From an uncultured Bacteroidales bacterium (GTDB lineage Bacteria; Bacteroidota; Bacteroidia; Bacteroidales; WCHB1-69): a stretch of DNA of 48,935 bases. The stretch covers positions 1 to 48,935 of the forward strand of contig ONHS01000050.1 in NCBI GenBank assembly GCA_900317715.1, written 5' to 3'. Shown here one piece after another: positions 36,465-45,094 of this stretch; position 1 is the stretch's first letter; each line of letters starts with the position of its first letter. The translations under genes and the position numbers were made by a program. The notes under the pieces were generated by a model, which was not told where the DNA came from, searched no databases, and worked only from the letters and a program-made list of their open reading frames with translations.

Positions 36465-37238
36465 AAAAAATTAGTGATATTACTGATATTGGCCGTGAGT
36501 TTGGCGGCTTGTGCTGACCGAAAGACTTCGGTGACGATTGAGGGCGACCTGACCAATGCAGGCAACCAAATGATTCGTTTGGCCTTGATTACGGCCGACG
36601 GTATGGATATATTGGATTCCGTGAACATGCGAAACGGTCATTTTTCCTTCAAGATTTCCTCTGAAGATGAGCGCATTAAGGAACGTGAGAATGCACCGAT
36701 GATGTTCCAGTTGTTCTTGTCGAACGAGAATGGATTGGCCACGATGGCGAAGAAAGGGGAACATCTGAAAATTACTGCTGATGCGCAGGATTTGACCCGC
36801 ACTTACCATATCTCCGGCGGTGAAGAGGCGGTATTGATGTATCAGTTAGACAGTGCGTTAGCCTCGTTTGTGGTGCCCTCGGAAAAGCTATATGAAGTTT
36901 ATCAACAAAACATAGACAATGACTCCGTTCGCGCGGATATTGAGGCGCAATATGTGAAAATGTTAAACAATCATCGCGATTATCTGTTGGATTTCATCGA
37001 CCAGCATCCCAACAACATGGCTTCGTATATTGCCTTCTATCAAAGTTACAATCGACGTAATTTCTTTGACATATACCGGGATTTAGATATTCTGAAACAG
37101 ATAAACACTAATTTATCAAAGGTTTATCCTGAAAGTGAATATGTGAAGGCGATGATGAATATGGTCGAAATGGTGGAAATGCGCATGTCCGCATCAGCTC
37201 CGCAAAATAATCAAGACCAAGCAGATACCATCCGTTAA
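36462..37238 (+). CDS. DUF4369-domain lipoprotein without a thioredoxin domain
   Basis: I set the start at 36462 (MKKLVILLILAVSLAAC), giving a 258-residue lipoprotein (lipobox SLAAC); the upstream ATG lies in the repeat. The N-terminal ~100 mature residues (VTIEGDLTNAGNQMIRLAL ... HLKITADAQDLTRTYHISGG) match DUF4369, often found before a TlpA/ResA thioredoxin domain. Here the C-terminal part is helical with no CxxC, so the redox module is absent or lost. Function unknown; periplasmic, membrane-anchored. It has no clear promoter of its own. Confidence 0.75.
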   Translation: MKKLVILLILAVSLAACADRKTSVTIEGDLTNAGNQMIRLALITADGMDILDSVNMRNGHFSFKISSEDERIKERENAPMMFQLFLSNENGLATMAKKGEHLKITADAQDLTRTYHISGGEEAVLMYQLDSALASFVVPSEKLYEVYQQNIDNDSVRADIEAQYVKMLNNHRDYLLDFIDQHPNNMASYIAFYQSYNRRNFFDIYRDLDILKQINTNLSKVYPESEYVKAMMNMVEMVEMRMSASAPQNNQDQADTIR

Positions 37239-37292
37239 ACTTTTTGCCCTCAAAACAGTTTTATCGTTGTTAATCACCAAAAAATTGCAAGA

Positions 37293-37754
37293 ATGAAAAA
37301 CGTTTTGAAAACCTTTGGATTGATGCTGTTCTGCATCTGTTTCTCCTGTGCCGTTTTCGCACAATCGGAAAGCATGGGCAAACTGTTCCACAAGTACGAA
37401 AAGAAACGTCATTTCGAGAAGTTTGAATACGGCGAGCAGAAGCCTGTGTGGCTGAACCTCATCGCACACAACGCCTCTTTCGTGAAGATTCTCACCTGCG
37501 ATGCCAAACCTAAATCCCACAGATACAAGAAGTTCAACCAAGACATCCGAAAATCAATGGAGAACTTCAACATCGTTTTTGAACTCAACGAAGGAGATTA
37601 TCTGTTGAAGATTTGCGCCACCGAGAAAGACGAAAAAGGCTGTTCCGATTACGTGGTAGTCACCCGTTTAGGCGACAAAGAGCGCGTGATCTGGCTGTAC
37701 GGCCGGACCAACATCAAAAAATTCATCGAATACGTAAAAGAGGCATTAATGTAG
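37293..37754 (+). CDS. Small secreted protein
   Basis: The 153-residue product begins MKNVLKTFGLMLFCICF with a signal peptide ending VFAQ. The mature part (HKYEKKRHFEKFEYGEQ, LNLIAHNASFVKILTCDAKP, KICATEKDEKGCSDYVVVTRL) recalls the DUF4252 type (an N-terminal FxKYxxK stretch) but with low confidence. The stop codon TAG (37752-37754) is supplied by the first bases of the palindrome at 37751. No partner genes point to a role. Confidence 0.65.
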   Translation: MKNVLKTFGLMLFCICFSCAVFAQSESMGKLFHKYEKKRHFEKFEYGEQKPVWLNLIAHNASFVKILTCDAKPKSHRYKKFNQDIRKSMENFNIVFELNEGDYLLKICATEKDEKGCSDYVVVTRLGDKERVIWLYGRTNIKKFIEYVKEALM

Positions 37755-37778
37755 AGACGCGCCATGGCGCGTCTCTAC
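37751..37778. repeat. Perfect 28-nt palindrome supplying a stop codon
   Basis: Arms GTAGAGACGCGCCA and TGGCGCGTCTCTAC, 14 of 14 pairs. It lies between convergent genes, and its gTAGag gives the stop of the rightward one; the hutI stop on the other side is 6 nt away. Confidence 0.95.
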
Positions 37779-37783
37779 GGTTG

Positions 37784-39037
37784 TTACATTCTTTTTCCCT
37801 TCAGGAAAATCTGTTCCACCTTGTTCGATCCGAAGGCATAGTTCATGAAATAGAGCGTGTCCATCGGTTTGGTAATGAAGAAGTTGGCGATTTTCCCTTT
37901 CGTGATGGTACCTAACTCACGCCACACGTCCATGGCGTAAGCTGTGTTGATGGTCGTGGCGTTGACCGTCTCTTCGGGCAGCATCTTGTACATGACGGAA
38001 CCCATGGCGAAGACCAACTGCATATTGCCGGACGGACAGGAGCCAGGGTTGAAGTCGGAGGCCAATGCGACCGGCAGACCGCCTTCGATCATCTTGCGGA
38101 TGGGGGCACATTGCATGCCGAGGAAGAAGGCCGCGCCAGGCAATACCGTGGGCATCGTTTCGCTCTTGTAGAGTGCCTTAATTTCCTCATCACCAGTGTA
38201 TTCCAAATGGTCAACAGACAACGCATTGTACTTCACGCCGACTTGGATACCGCCAGAGCAAGCCATCTCGTTGGCATGGATTTTCGGGCGCAGACCATAT
38301 TTGATGCCTTGCATCAGGATGCGCTCGGTCTGCTCCACGGTGAAGAAGCCCTTGTCGCAGAAAACGTCCACAAAATCAGCGAGTTCCTCTGCAGCCACCA
38401 TCGGAATCATCTCATTGATAATGAGATCCACATAGCCGTCGGGGTCGTCTTTATAAAGCAACGGTACTGCATGTGCGCCGAGGAAGTTAGCCTTGATGGT
38501 CATCGGGGAGTTCTCTTTCAGCTTGCGAATGACACGCAGCATCTTGAGCTCGTCCTCAGTGGTAAGACCGTAGCCGCTCTTGATCTCGCACGCGCCCGTG
38601 CCGAAAGAGGCCATCTCCTCCAACCGTTGCCAAGCCTGGTCGTAGAGCTCCTCTTCGGAGGTTTCGTGCAGCCGTTTTGCGGAATTGAGGATGCCGCCGC
38701 CGCGTTTGAAAATCTCCTCGTAGCTCAGTCCCTTGATTTTGTCGATGTACTCCACCTCACGGCTGCCCGCATACACGATATGCGTGTGCGAGTCGCAGAA
38801 GGAGGGGAACACGAACTTGCCCGTGGCATCAATTTCCTCGATCGGCTCCTTGATTTTCTTCAGGATGTCGGGGTTGAAATCCTCCATCTTGCCGAAATCC
38901 TTGATTTTGTCGCCTTCGGTGAGGAGGTACGCATTGTCTATCAGCGGAAGGTTCTGCATATCCTTACCGGCACGGAACTTGATGGATTTAGACTCCGCCT
39001 GCACTAATTGCTTTATATTTTTTACTAAGATTGCCAT
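37784..39037 (-). CDS. hutI: Imidazolonepropionase
   Basis: HutI opens the imidazolone ring in histidine degradation. The 417-residue amidohydrolase has the metal site DSHTHIVYAG, KANFLGAHAVPLLY, the active-site HANEMACSGG, DHLEYTG and DFNPGSCPSGNMQL. Normal length. The rest of the pathway (hutH, hutU, ftcD or hutG) is not adjacent in this window, so it is probably elsewhere or incomplete. Its 3' end faces a convergent gene across a perfect palindrome. Confidence 0.96.
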   Translation of the reverse strand: MAILVKNIKQLVQAESKSIKFRAGKDMQNLPLIDNAYLLTEGDKIKDFGKMEDFNPDILKKIKEPIEEIDATGKFVFPSFCDSHTHIVYAGSREVEYIDKIKGLSYEEIFKRGGGILNSAKRLHETSEEELYDQAWQRLEEMASFGTGACEIKSGYGLTTEDELKMLRVIRKLKENSPMTIKANFLGAHAVPLLYKDDPDGYVDLIINEMIPMVAAEELADFVDVFCDKGFFTVEQTERILMQGIKYGLRPKIHANEMACSGGIQVGVKYNALSVDHLEYTGDEEIKALYKSETMPTVLPGAAFFLGMQCAPIRKMIEGGLPVALASDFNPGSCPSGNMQLVFAMGSVMYKMLPEETVNATTINTAYAMDVWRELGTITKGKIANFFITKPMDTLYFMNYAFGSNKVEQIFLKGKRM

Positions 39038-39105
39038 AGTAGGTAAGATTTAAATGGATGCGCCAAAGTGTATAGGCAATTACTCGCATTATGCGAGGTT
39101 GTCCG

Positions 39106-39903
39106 TTAGTTCACTTTTGTCATGCTAAAGTTGGCAACGTAGGTGGTGCCGTCATCGTGAGCACGCAACGCCGTCCACAACATCACGCCGTCCTTGATGG
39201 ATGCGATTTCCCACCATTCGCGGTTCTCCACCTGACCTTCACCATTGTTCATCCAGCGTGTGCAAAGCAGGTTGCCGTCTACGAAATATTCGGAAAAGGA
39301 ATTCACATCGCTCACCCATTGGCCATCTTCCGTCTGGCGATAATAAACGTAGGTGCCGTCGGTCTTGTACTCCCAGCGGTGGAGCTCACCGTCGTCAAAT
39401 TCGGAGCCTTCCTGACTGGAGATACGGCCTTCCCAAAGACCGATAACATCGTTTTTATAATCAACCGTAACGCGTTTCAGGATGACGTCTTCCTCGGGAT
39501 AGTTGAATGCGTTCCCATTCGTGTGTAAAGTTGCCTTGAAGTGGCATGACATCTCGTTGTCTGTAATGGAATTGACAATGTATTTAAAAACAACGGTTTT
39601 GGCCTCGTTGATCTGTGCAGTGACCGTCACAACGCTGTCGGCAATTTGGAGGTCGCATTCCAAATAGGGATCCCATTTAGCATCCGTCTGGGTGTAATCA
39701 GATCTTGATGCGCTAAGGACTGCTTTTGTGTCGGAGACGAAGGTGATAATCATTTTCTCGTTGGTCAGCGCGGGCCAGCCATTGATTTCAGCCTGTATCC
39801 ATTTGCCAATCAGTTTGTCAGACAGTTTTTCCTTGTTTTTGTCTTTGTCGCATCCGCAGAGGATGGTGGCCGCAACAGCCAGCATTAATAATACTTTCTT
39901 CAT
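39106..39903 (-). CDS. Lipocalin-like lipoprotein
   Basis: The 265-residue protein has a lipoprotein signal ending LCGC (Cys18). Two repeats of a lipocalin-like strand pattern follow, each opening with a KLIGKWIQAEI or VIGLWEGRISS strand that contains the GxW motif of lipocalin-like (DUF4488/DUF5004-type) Bacteroidota proteins. Closing strands include GVMLWTALRAHDDGTTYVANFSM. Ligand unknown; likely attached to the periplasmic side of the outer membrane or exposed at the surface. A -7 box is upstream. Confidence 0.72.
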   Translation of the reverse strand: MKKVLLMLAVAATILCGCDKDKNKEKLSDKLIGKWIQAEINGWPALTNEKMIITFVSDTKAVLSASRSDYTQTDAKWDPYLECDLQIADSVVTVTAQINEAKTVVFKYIVNSITDNEMSCHFKATLHTNGNAFNYPEEDVILKRVTVDYKNDVIGLWEGRISSQEGSEFDDGELHRWEYKTDGTYVYYRQTEDGQWVSDVNSFSEYFVDGNLLCTRWMNNGEGQVENREWWEIASIKDGVMLWTALRAHDDGTTYVANFSMTKVN

Positions 39904-39928
39904 AATGTAACTTTATTTTTTATGGCTG

Positions 39929-39936
39929 CAAAAGTA
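39929..39936 (-). promoter_or_regulatory. -7 box of the lipocalin-like gene
   Basis: Minus-strand TACTTTTG, 25 nt upstream of the ATG at 39903. Confidence 0.5.
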
Positions 39937-40008
39937 CAAAAAATAATTATGGGGACCTCTATTTTTACTCTTTCAAAAACTATCAAGCCGGATTTATAAA
40001 GCCTGAGT

Positions 40009-42837
40009 CTATTTCTGCATCGTCGTCGGATGCATATCAACGCGGGTGTAGATTTCGGGGTGGAAGTACTTCTTCATGAACTCAACCATCTCCTTCTTGG
40101 TGACCGAATTGACGATGTTGTCGTATTCGGAAGGCGCGATAATCGGCTCGTCTTGGATAACCTTGCCGCTGATATAGCCTAACCAGAAGCTGTTGGTTTG
40201 GATGTTCTTGGCGCGGGTGCTGGTCATCTGCTTCTTGATGAGGGCCATGGTCTTCTTGTCCGGACCTTTGGCCTTGAAGTCGTTCAGAATCTTGAGGCTG
40301 GCAGCAGCCAGTTTGTCGGTCTTCGCCGGGTCGCAACCCAAGAGGATCATCAGGGTCATTTCAGGACGCGGCAGCTTGCTGGAGTTCATGCTTACCATCG
40401 GGGAATAGACATCGCCCATCTTTTCACGCACAATCTTGACAAATAGGATGTCCAACGCCTCGCCAATCATGTCGGCGATGATGGAGTTACGGTAGTTCCA
40501 GTCGATGGGGTTGGTGATGACCATGCCCATCCAGCCCTGCTCCTCAGTGCCGGCATAGACAACCTGTTGGGAGGCCATGTCGGGACGCGGTTTCAGCACG
40601 TTGAGGTTGTAGTTCTCTTTCTTACCGGATTCGGTCTTCAGGGAACCGAGATAGAGTTCCACAAATTGTTTCATCTCCTTTTCATCATAATTACCCACGA
40701 AAAAGAAGGTAAAGTCAGCGGGATTGGCGAAACGCTCCTTGTAGATCTGCACGGCGCGGTCGAAGTCAGTCTGTTTCAGATATTCCTCATCGTAAGAGAA
40801 GAACTGTTTCATATAGGGGTCGTTGTTGTTAGCGGCTTCAATTAACTTGCCCAAGAACTGGTACATCGGTTGTGCTTGGAGCATCTTGATGCCCTCGCGG
40901 CTCTCGTCCATCATCAATTCGAAAGCGTTGGTGTCGATACGCGGATTGGTGAAGAAAGCGTTAAGATATTGGAAGAAGAACTCCAGGTCTTTCGGGGAAG
41001 AAGAACCGTCGAAACCTTCTGACAACAGGTTGATTCCAGGATAAAGGCTTACGTTTTTGCCCTTCATCTTCTTCGTCAGGGAGTTGTAATCCAGACCGGC
41101 GATACCGCCATGGTTGATAATGTCGCAAGCGAAATCGGCGGAAGCCAAATCCTTCACGGGATAGAGCGTCTTGCCGCCCTTACTGCTGGCGGTGAACAGA
41201 ATCTCGTCGTTCTTATAGTCGGTTTTCTTCAGATAGACGGTGATGCCGTTAGAGAGTGTCCATTTTTCGACACCCACGGTCTCGATTTTTTCCACATTCG
41301 TGATTTTGCCGGGCTTCAGGGTCTCTTTTTCGAGGATTTCCTGATCCTTGTAGGTGTCCACGTAAGGTTGTACATTGGCTAAAGACTTGTCTTTCAGGAT
41401 GGAAAGGATTTCATCTTTACTGGGAACGATGACGCCTTCTTTGTCGGGGGCGGTGACGACGGCCACCATGTTGTCTTCCGTGACCCAATTATTGGCCAAC
41501 ATATTGATTTCCTCCAAGGTAATGCCTTCCATCATCTTCTTGGCATAGGTGTTCTCACGTTTTGCACCGGGAATGGGGTCTTGATGCAGGAAGTTGTTGA
41601 TGTATTCAGAGGCGAAACTGGCAGATTCCGTCTTGTCAGCCTCCTTGGCAGCCTTGTCGTAGCGCTCCAGGATTTCCTCTTTGGCACGGTCGAGTTCGGT
41701 CTGCAAGAAACCGTATTTCAGCACACGGTAATCCTCTTGCAGAAGCACGCGCAGCGCATCGGGAATGCGGTTTTCCTTAGCTATGGCTTCCAAAGCGTAA
41801 GCATCGGTGTTACCGTAAAAGTTGCCATATCCGCCGTTGGCACCCATGAACGGGCACTTCGGATCCAACACCATTTCCGTAAAGCGAGTGTCCAACATGG
41901 TGTTATAGAGGTCGATGCAAAGTTGTTCACGGAAATCACCGATGGTCTTCATCGGAGTGTGTTCGTGCTTGCGGATAAGCATCACAGCATTGCCGGTGGC
42001 TTCCTTGTCAGTGCAGACGGCCACGAGCGGCTCCTTGTTGGGGGCGATGCCGTAGGTCTCTTTCTTGCGGGGGTTCTGTTTGGCGGGGATGTTGCCGAAC
42101 ATCGCCTTGATCTTGCCTTCCACTTCCGCCACATTGATATCACCGACCACAATCACTGCCTGTAGATCCGGACGATACCAATCGTTGTAGAAGTCTTTGA
42201 TAACTTGGTAGTCAAAGGTTTGCAGAATGTCAAGCTTACCAATGGGCATACGGTCGGCATAGCGGGAACCTTGCATCAGGATCGGCCAATACTCCTTGCG
42301 CATACGGTCCACGGCACCGAGACCGAGGCGGTGTTCCTCGATAATGACACCGCGTTCCTCGTCAATCTCCTTGTTGTCGAAGAGCAGACCGGCAGCCCAG
42401 CCTCTCAGGATTTTGAGGCCGAGGTCAATGTTGGTAGGATCGTCCGTCGGCATGGGAATCATATAGACCGTCTCGTCGAAGTAGGTGTTGGCGTTGAGGT
42501 CGGCACCGAACACCACGCCCTTGCTGCGCAAGTGATCCACCACGCTATTGCCCGGGAAACCCTCGATGCCGTTGAAGGCCATGTGCTCGGTGAAGTGCGC
42601 CAGACCCTGCTGGTTATCGTTCTCCTGGTTGGAGCCGACATTCACCGCGAGACGGAACTCCACACGATTCTTCGGGTAGGTGTTCTTGCGGATATAATAG
42701 GTCAGACCGTTGTCCAGCTTGCCGATGGTCACGTTGGGGTCGGCTTTGATGGGATCATTCAGGTTCAGGTCACCCTTCTGTGCGAAAATGGTCAACGCAC
42801 AGATCATCGCCATCAGAAACAAAAAGATTTTCTTCAT
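40009..42837 (-). CDS. M16 zinc protease (insulinase family)
   Basis: The 942-residue protein has a signal peptide (IFLFLMAMICALTIFAQ) and the inverted zinc motif HxxEH as His81-FT-Glu84-His85 (GLAHFTEHMAFNG), with the third ligand Glu161 in DEERGVIIEEHR. Two full M16 halves are present (the second begins about residue 510, TVGVEKWTLSNGITVYLKK). Such proteases are periplasmic or envelope peptidases in Bacteroidota. Only the N-terminal half carries catalytic residues, as usual. It is followed by a heptamer spacer and the sigma-associated membrane gene. Confidence 0.95.
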   Translation of the reverse strand: MKKIFLFLMAMICALTIFAQKGDLNLNDPIKADPNVTIGKLDNGLTYYIRKNTYPKNRVEFRLAVNVGSNQENDNQQGLAHFTEHMAFNGIEGFPGNSVVDHLRSKGVVFGADLNANTYFDETVYMIPMPTDDPTNIDLGLKILRGWAAGLLFDNKEIDEERGVIIEEHRLGLGAVDRMRKEYWPILMQGSRYADRMPIGKLDILQTFDYQVIKDFYNDWYRPDLQAVIVVGDINVAEVEGKIKAMFGNIPAKQNPRKKETYGIAPNKEPLVAVCTDKEATGNAVMLIRKHEHTPMKTIGDFREQLCIDLYNTMLDTRFTEMVLDPKCPFMGANGGYGNFYGNTDAYALEAIAKENRIPDALRVLLQEDYRVLKYGFLQTELDRAKEEILERYDKAAKEADKTESASFASEYINNFLHQDPIPGAKRENTYAKKMMEGITLEEINMLANNWVTEDNMVAVVTAPDKEGVIVPSKDEILSILKDKSLANVQPYVDTYKDQEILEKETLKPGKITNVEKIETVGVEKWTLSNGITVYLKKTDYKNDEILFTASSKGGKTLYPVKDLASADFACDIINHGGIAGLDYNSLTKKMKGKNVSLYPGINLLSEGFDGSSSPKDLEFFFQYLNAFFTNPRIDTNAFELMMDESREGIKMLQAQPMYQFLGKLIEAANNNDPYMKQFFSYDEEYLKQTDFDRAVQIYKERFANPADFTFFFVGNYDEKEMKQFVELYLGSLKTESGKKENYNLNVLKPRPDMASQQVVYAGTEEQGWMGMVITNPIDWNYRNSIIADMIGEALDILFVKIVREKMGDVYSPMVSMNSSKLPRPEMTLMILLGCDPAKTDKLAAASLKILNDFKAKGPDKKTMALIKKQMTSTRAKNIQTNSFWLGYISGKVIQDEPIIAPSEYDNIVNSVTKKEMVEFMKKYFHPEIYTRVDMHPTTMQK

Positions 42838-42861
42838 AAACGTTTGTTCTATAATAATTTA

Positions 42862-42877
42862 GACTTAAGACTTAAGA
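42862..42877. repeat. Short heptamer tract at the membrane-protein stop
   Basis: GACTTAA twice. The TAA stop (42872-42874) of the gene ending at 42872 is in it. Confidence 0.7.
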
Positions 42878-43453
42878 AGGTCGGGATTCGTTCAGTAACT
42901 CGTCGATTTCTTCGTTGAGTTCGTCGAAGCGTTTCTTTACCCGCTTGGAGGTTTTGATTACGACAGGAATGGACAAAAGACCGGAGACTAGTAGAGTAAA
43001 GAACATTGATCTGTCGTAGAAAAAGAGGTAAACATATATCAACAATGATATTATTATGCCAACAACCTGTATGACAATGCGTTTACGCTTCGAATAGGTC
43101 GTGCTCTTTTGAATACTATCCCGCAGCGAAAGGAGACCTTCGCGACTCTGCGCGTCGGCTTTTCGGAGACCGTTGGTGGCGATAAGACTGTCCAACGTAA
43201 TCCAGCCAAGAAAGAGGTCACTGGGGAGTAAAAGCCACCACGGCCAATATTCACAGAGGATAAAGTTACTGGCGGTTATGATGACTACCAAAAATATGAC
43301 GGAAAGCAAGTTCTGCATATAGAGGTGCTTGCTGTATCGTTTCACCGCACGCTGCCATACCTCCCTGTTGAAGGTGCTGTGCTGCTCCACATTCTGCTGC
43401 AGGTCTTGCAGTTCCTGCTGCAGTTCGCTTTTGATGTCTTCGTACTGTTCCAT
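42872..43453 (-). CDS. Small membrane protein next to the sigma factor
   Basis: This 193-residue protein has an N-terminal charged coiled-coil (DIKSELQQELQDLQQNVEQ), then four membrane segments (about residues 46-66, 71-90, 125-145 and 149-170), and a charged C-terminus (RVKKRFDELNEEIDELL). The start is 14 nt after the sigma factor stop, so it is probably co-transcribed and may regulate it, as membrane partners of ECF sigma factors often do. No known anti-sigma domain is recognised. Its stop lies in a heptamer. Confidence 0.7.
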   Translation of the reverse strand: MEQYEDIKSELQQELQDLQQNVEQHSTFNREVWQRAVKRYSKHLYMQNLLSVIFLVVIITASNFILCEYWPWWLLLPSDLFLGWITLDSLIATNGLRKADAQSREGLLSLRDSIQKSTTYSKRKRIVIQVVGIIISLLIYVYLFFYDRSMFFTLLVSGLLSIPVVIKTSKRVKKRFDELNEEIDELLNESRPS

Positions 43454-43467
43454 ATCTGTTTTGAGGT

Positions 43468-43873
43468 TTAGTCGGTGAATGATTTGAGTTTTTCGCGTAT
43501 GCGCACCAGACGCACGCTGACGTTATCGACGGTGATGCCGAGGATGGCGGCAATCTCGTCGTAGGGCAGGTCTTCGAGCCAAAGCAGGATCAGTGCCCGG
43601 TCAAAGGGATGTAATTTCGCGATGCGCTTGTGCAGGCGGCTGGCGGCGGGACAGGCCTCTTCATCAGCGAAAAGGTCGATGTCCATTTCCAGGGGCATGC
43701 AGTCGGGACGGCGGCGGTGTCGTTTGTCGAGGGTCACGCAGGTGTTCAGCGCCACGCGATAGACCCACGTTTTGGCCGAGCTGCGCCCCTCGAAGCTGTC
43801 GATGCCCTGCCAGAGGCGTCACCAACCGCTCAAACTCGCGTTCTTTCTGTTCTTTGTCTTTTTTCTGCTTCAT
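43468..43873 (-). pseudogene. ECF-type RNA polymerase sigma factor, internally deleted
   Basis: The start at 43873 (MKQKKDKEQKEREFERLVT) is the N-terminal helix of a sigma region 2. The frame then breaks at about 43816-43820, and the continuation in another frame begins at LWQGIDSFEGRSSAKTWVYRVALNTC (region 2.3/2.4-like). Region 4 follows intact (LHPFDRALILLWLEDLPYDEIAAILG ... VDNVSVRLVRIREKL). Between ERLV and LWQG an intact factor would have about 40 residues of region 2.1-2.2, so there is a deletion of roughly 100 nt that also shifts the frame. The protein would not bind core RNA polymerase normally if this is real. Same lesion style as the flavin oxidoreductase. Confidence 0.8.
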
Positions 43874-43963
43874 TTTAAGAACTTGTTTTCCCTTTGACAA
43901 CAAGGTGTGGCGAAAAACTACACCTCAAACCTCAAAAAAATTAGTGCGGCGAAGATACTATTT

Positions 43964-44914
43964 TTATTCCTTGTTTTTTTTCAGCTCCGCCAAGCGGCGT
44001 TGGGCCGTGCGGAGGGAGAAATGCAAGTCGTCTGCCACCTGCTGCGCACTGGCACCGGGATTCTTTTCCAGATAGTCCCGTAACCGTCTCAAATCTTCGG
44101 AAAGGCTTGCATTGTGGCTTTCCACATCCGTTTCGTTGAAATCTTCGTGAGAATAAAGTTCTGGGTTCCAGGCTTTCAACTGCCTTAAAACCTCTTCCGT
44201 TTTTGTGGAATAATAGTGGATGATTTTGTCCTGCCCGTTCACGTTTATGCACAGCACAGTGTCATTGTAGCGCACGATGCTGTCACGCATGACAAGGGCC
44301 TGGCGGTTGACCCGGATCCAAAGCTCAGAAGGAATCAGCTCCTCCAATTCTGAAAGGGTGCCGTCCCGATGGATTGTTTCTCCGTTTTTCAAGATGAGAA
44401 CAACTCCGTCTGTATCGCAAGTAAAACAGGCAATATCCTTAAAATCAATCAGCTGCTGCTTCCTCTCCGGCGAAATGACCACTAATTTGTCATCAGCGTA
44501 GTCAAATGCCCGCTCCACGTTGTCAATCACAAAGTAATGGTTCCGGTTGATGAGTGCAAACGCATAGATGAACGCCGGGAAGAGGAGGATGGTGGCGATG
44601 ATGGCCCCAAAAGGGAGAAACAAGTTCACATGCAAGAACATTAATAGGATGAGAATGAGGTCATACAGCACGTACAGACACATCGGAAAGTTGTCGATGG
44701 TGTCGAACAGGATGGTGTCCCCATCTCTGACCGAACAATGGCGGCTGCTTTTGAAAAAGTTGTCCTTGATTGTCAGATTGAACTCTTCCTTTCCCACATT
44801 GAGGGTTAGCGGGCGGAAACGGTAAACCTTTCCGACCAATTCTCCGTCGATGAACACCAGATACGGGGTGATTTTGAAATAGCCGAACGGCTTTTGCTTG
44901 ATGGTGATTTGCAT
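43964..44914 (-). CDS. Membrane protein with LytTR DNA-binding domain and C-terminal HTH
   Basis: The 316-residue product has an N-terminal beta-rich domain (about 1-75), two membrane helices (about 79-98 and 101-122), a LytTR DNA-binding domain (about 143-236; the IDFKDIACFTCD, LSELEELIPSELWIRVNRQALV and IVRYNDTVLCI strands match that fold), and a C-terminal helix-turn-helix (about 271-316: LRRLRDYLEKNPGASAQQVADDLHFSLRTAQRRL). Membrane anchoring of a LytTR domain plus a second HTH suggests a one-component signal transducer acting at the membrane, target genes unknown. It is close to the damaged sigma gene (91 nt) but on its own promoter. Confidence 0.82.
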   Translation of the reverse strand: MQITIKQKPFGYFKITPYLVFIDGELVGKVYRFRPLTLNVGKEEFNLTIKDNFFKSSRHCSVRDGDTILFDTIDNFPMCLYVLYDLILILLMFLHVNLFLPFGAIIATILLFPAFIYAFALINRNHYFVIDNVERAFDYADDKLVVISPERKQQLIDFKDIACFTCDTDGVVLILKNGETIHRDGTLSELEELIPSELWIRVNRQALVMRDSIVRYNDTVLCINVNGQDKIIHYYSTKTEEVLRQLKAWNPELYSHEDFNETDVESHNASLSEDLRRLRDYLEKNPGASAQQVADDLHFSLRTAQRRLAELKKNKE

Positions 44915-44933
44915 AGTGGTTGGTTTAACACGG

Positions 44934-44941
44934 CAAAAGTA
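44934..44941 (-). promoter_or_regulatory. -7 box of the LytTR gene
   Basis: Minus-strand TACTTTTG, 19 nt before the ATG at 44914; short leader. The rest of the ~175-nt spacer holds a tandem TTTTGGCGGA pair and the palindrome at 45067. Confidence 0.55.
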
Positions 44942-45066
44942 CGCATTCCCGCAACACTGGCCTCTGCCAAACTCGCGAGAGGCGAATTTTGGCGGATTTT
45001 GGCGGAGATGTGGCCTTTTATTGCGTTTTTTATTCTTTCAGCAACTCTCGCCGCGTATTCCACACG

Positions 45067-45094
45067 GCAGAGACGCAAAATTTTGCGTCTCTAC
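45067..45094. repeat. 28-nt palindrome of the GTAGRGAC family, supplying a stop codon
   Basis: Arms GCAGAGACGCAAAA and TTTTGCGTCTCTAC, 13 of 14 pairs. The complement of its right arm (GTAGAG) supplies the TAG stop (45091-45093) of the restored S41-like frame. Confidence 0.9.

Noticed and set aside
37751..37778. Palindrome as a simple rho-independent terminator
   Set aside because: It has no T-run on either strand, and the same arms recur at sites with different contexts, so a repeat family is the better call.
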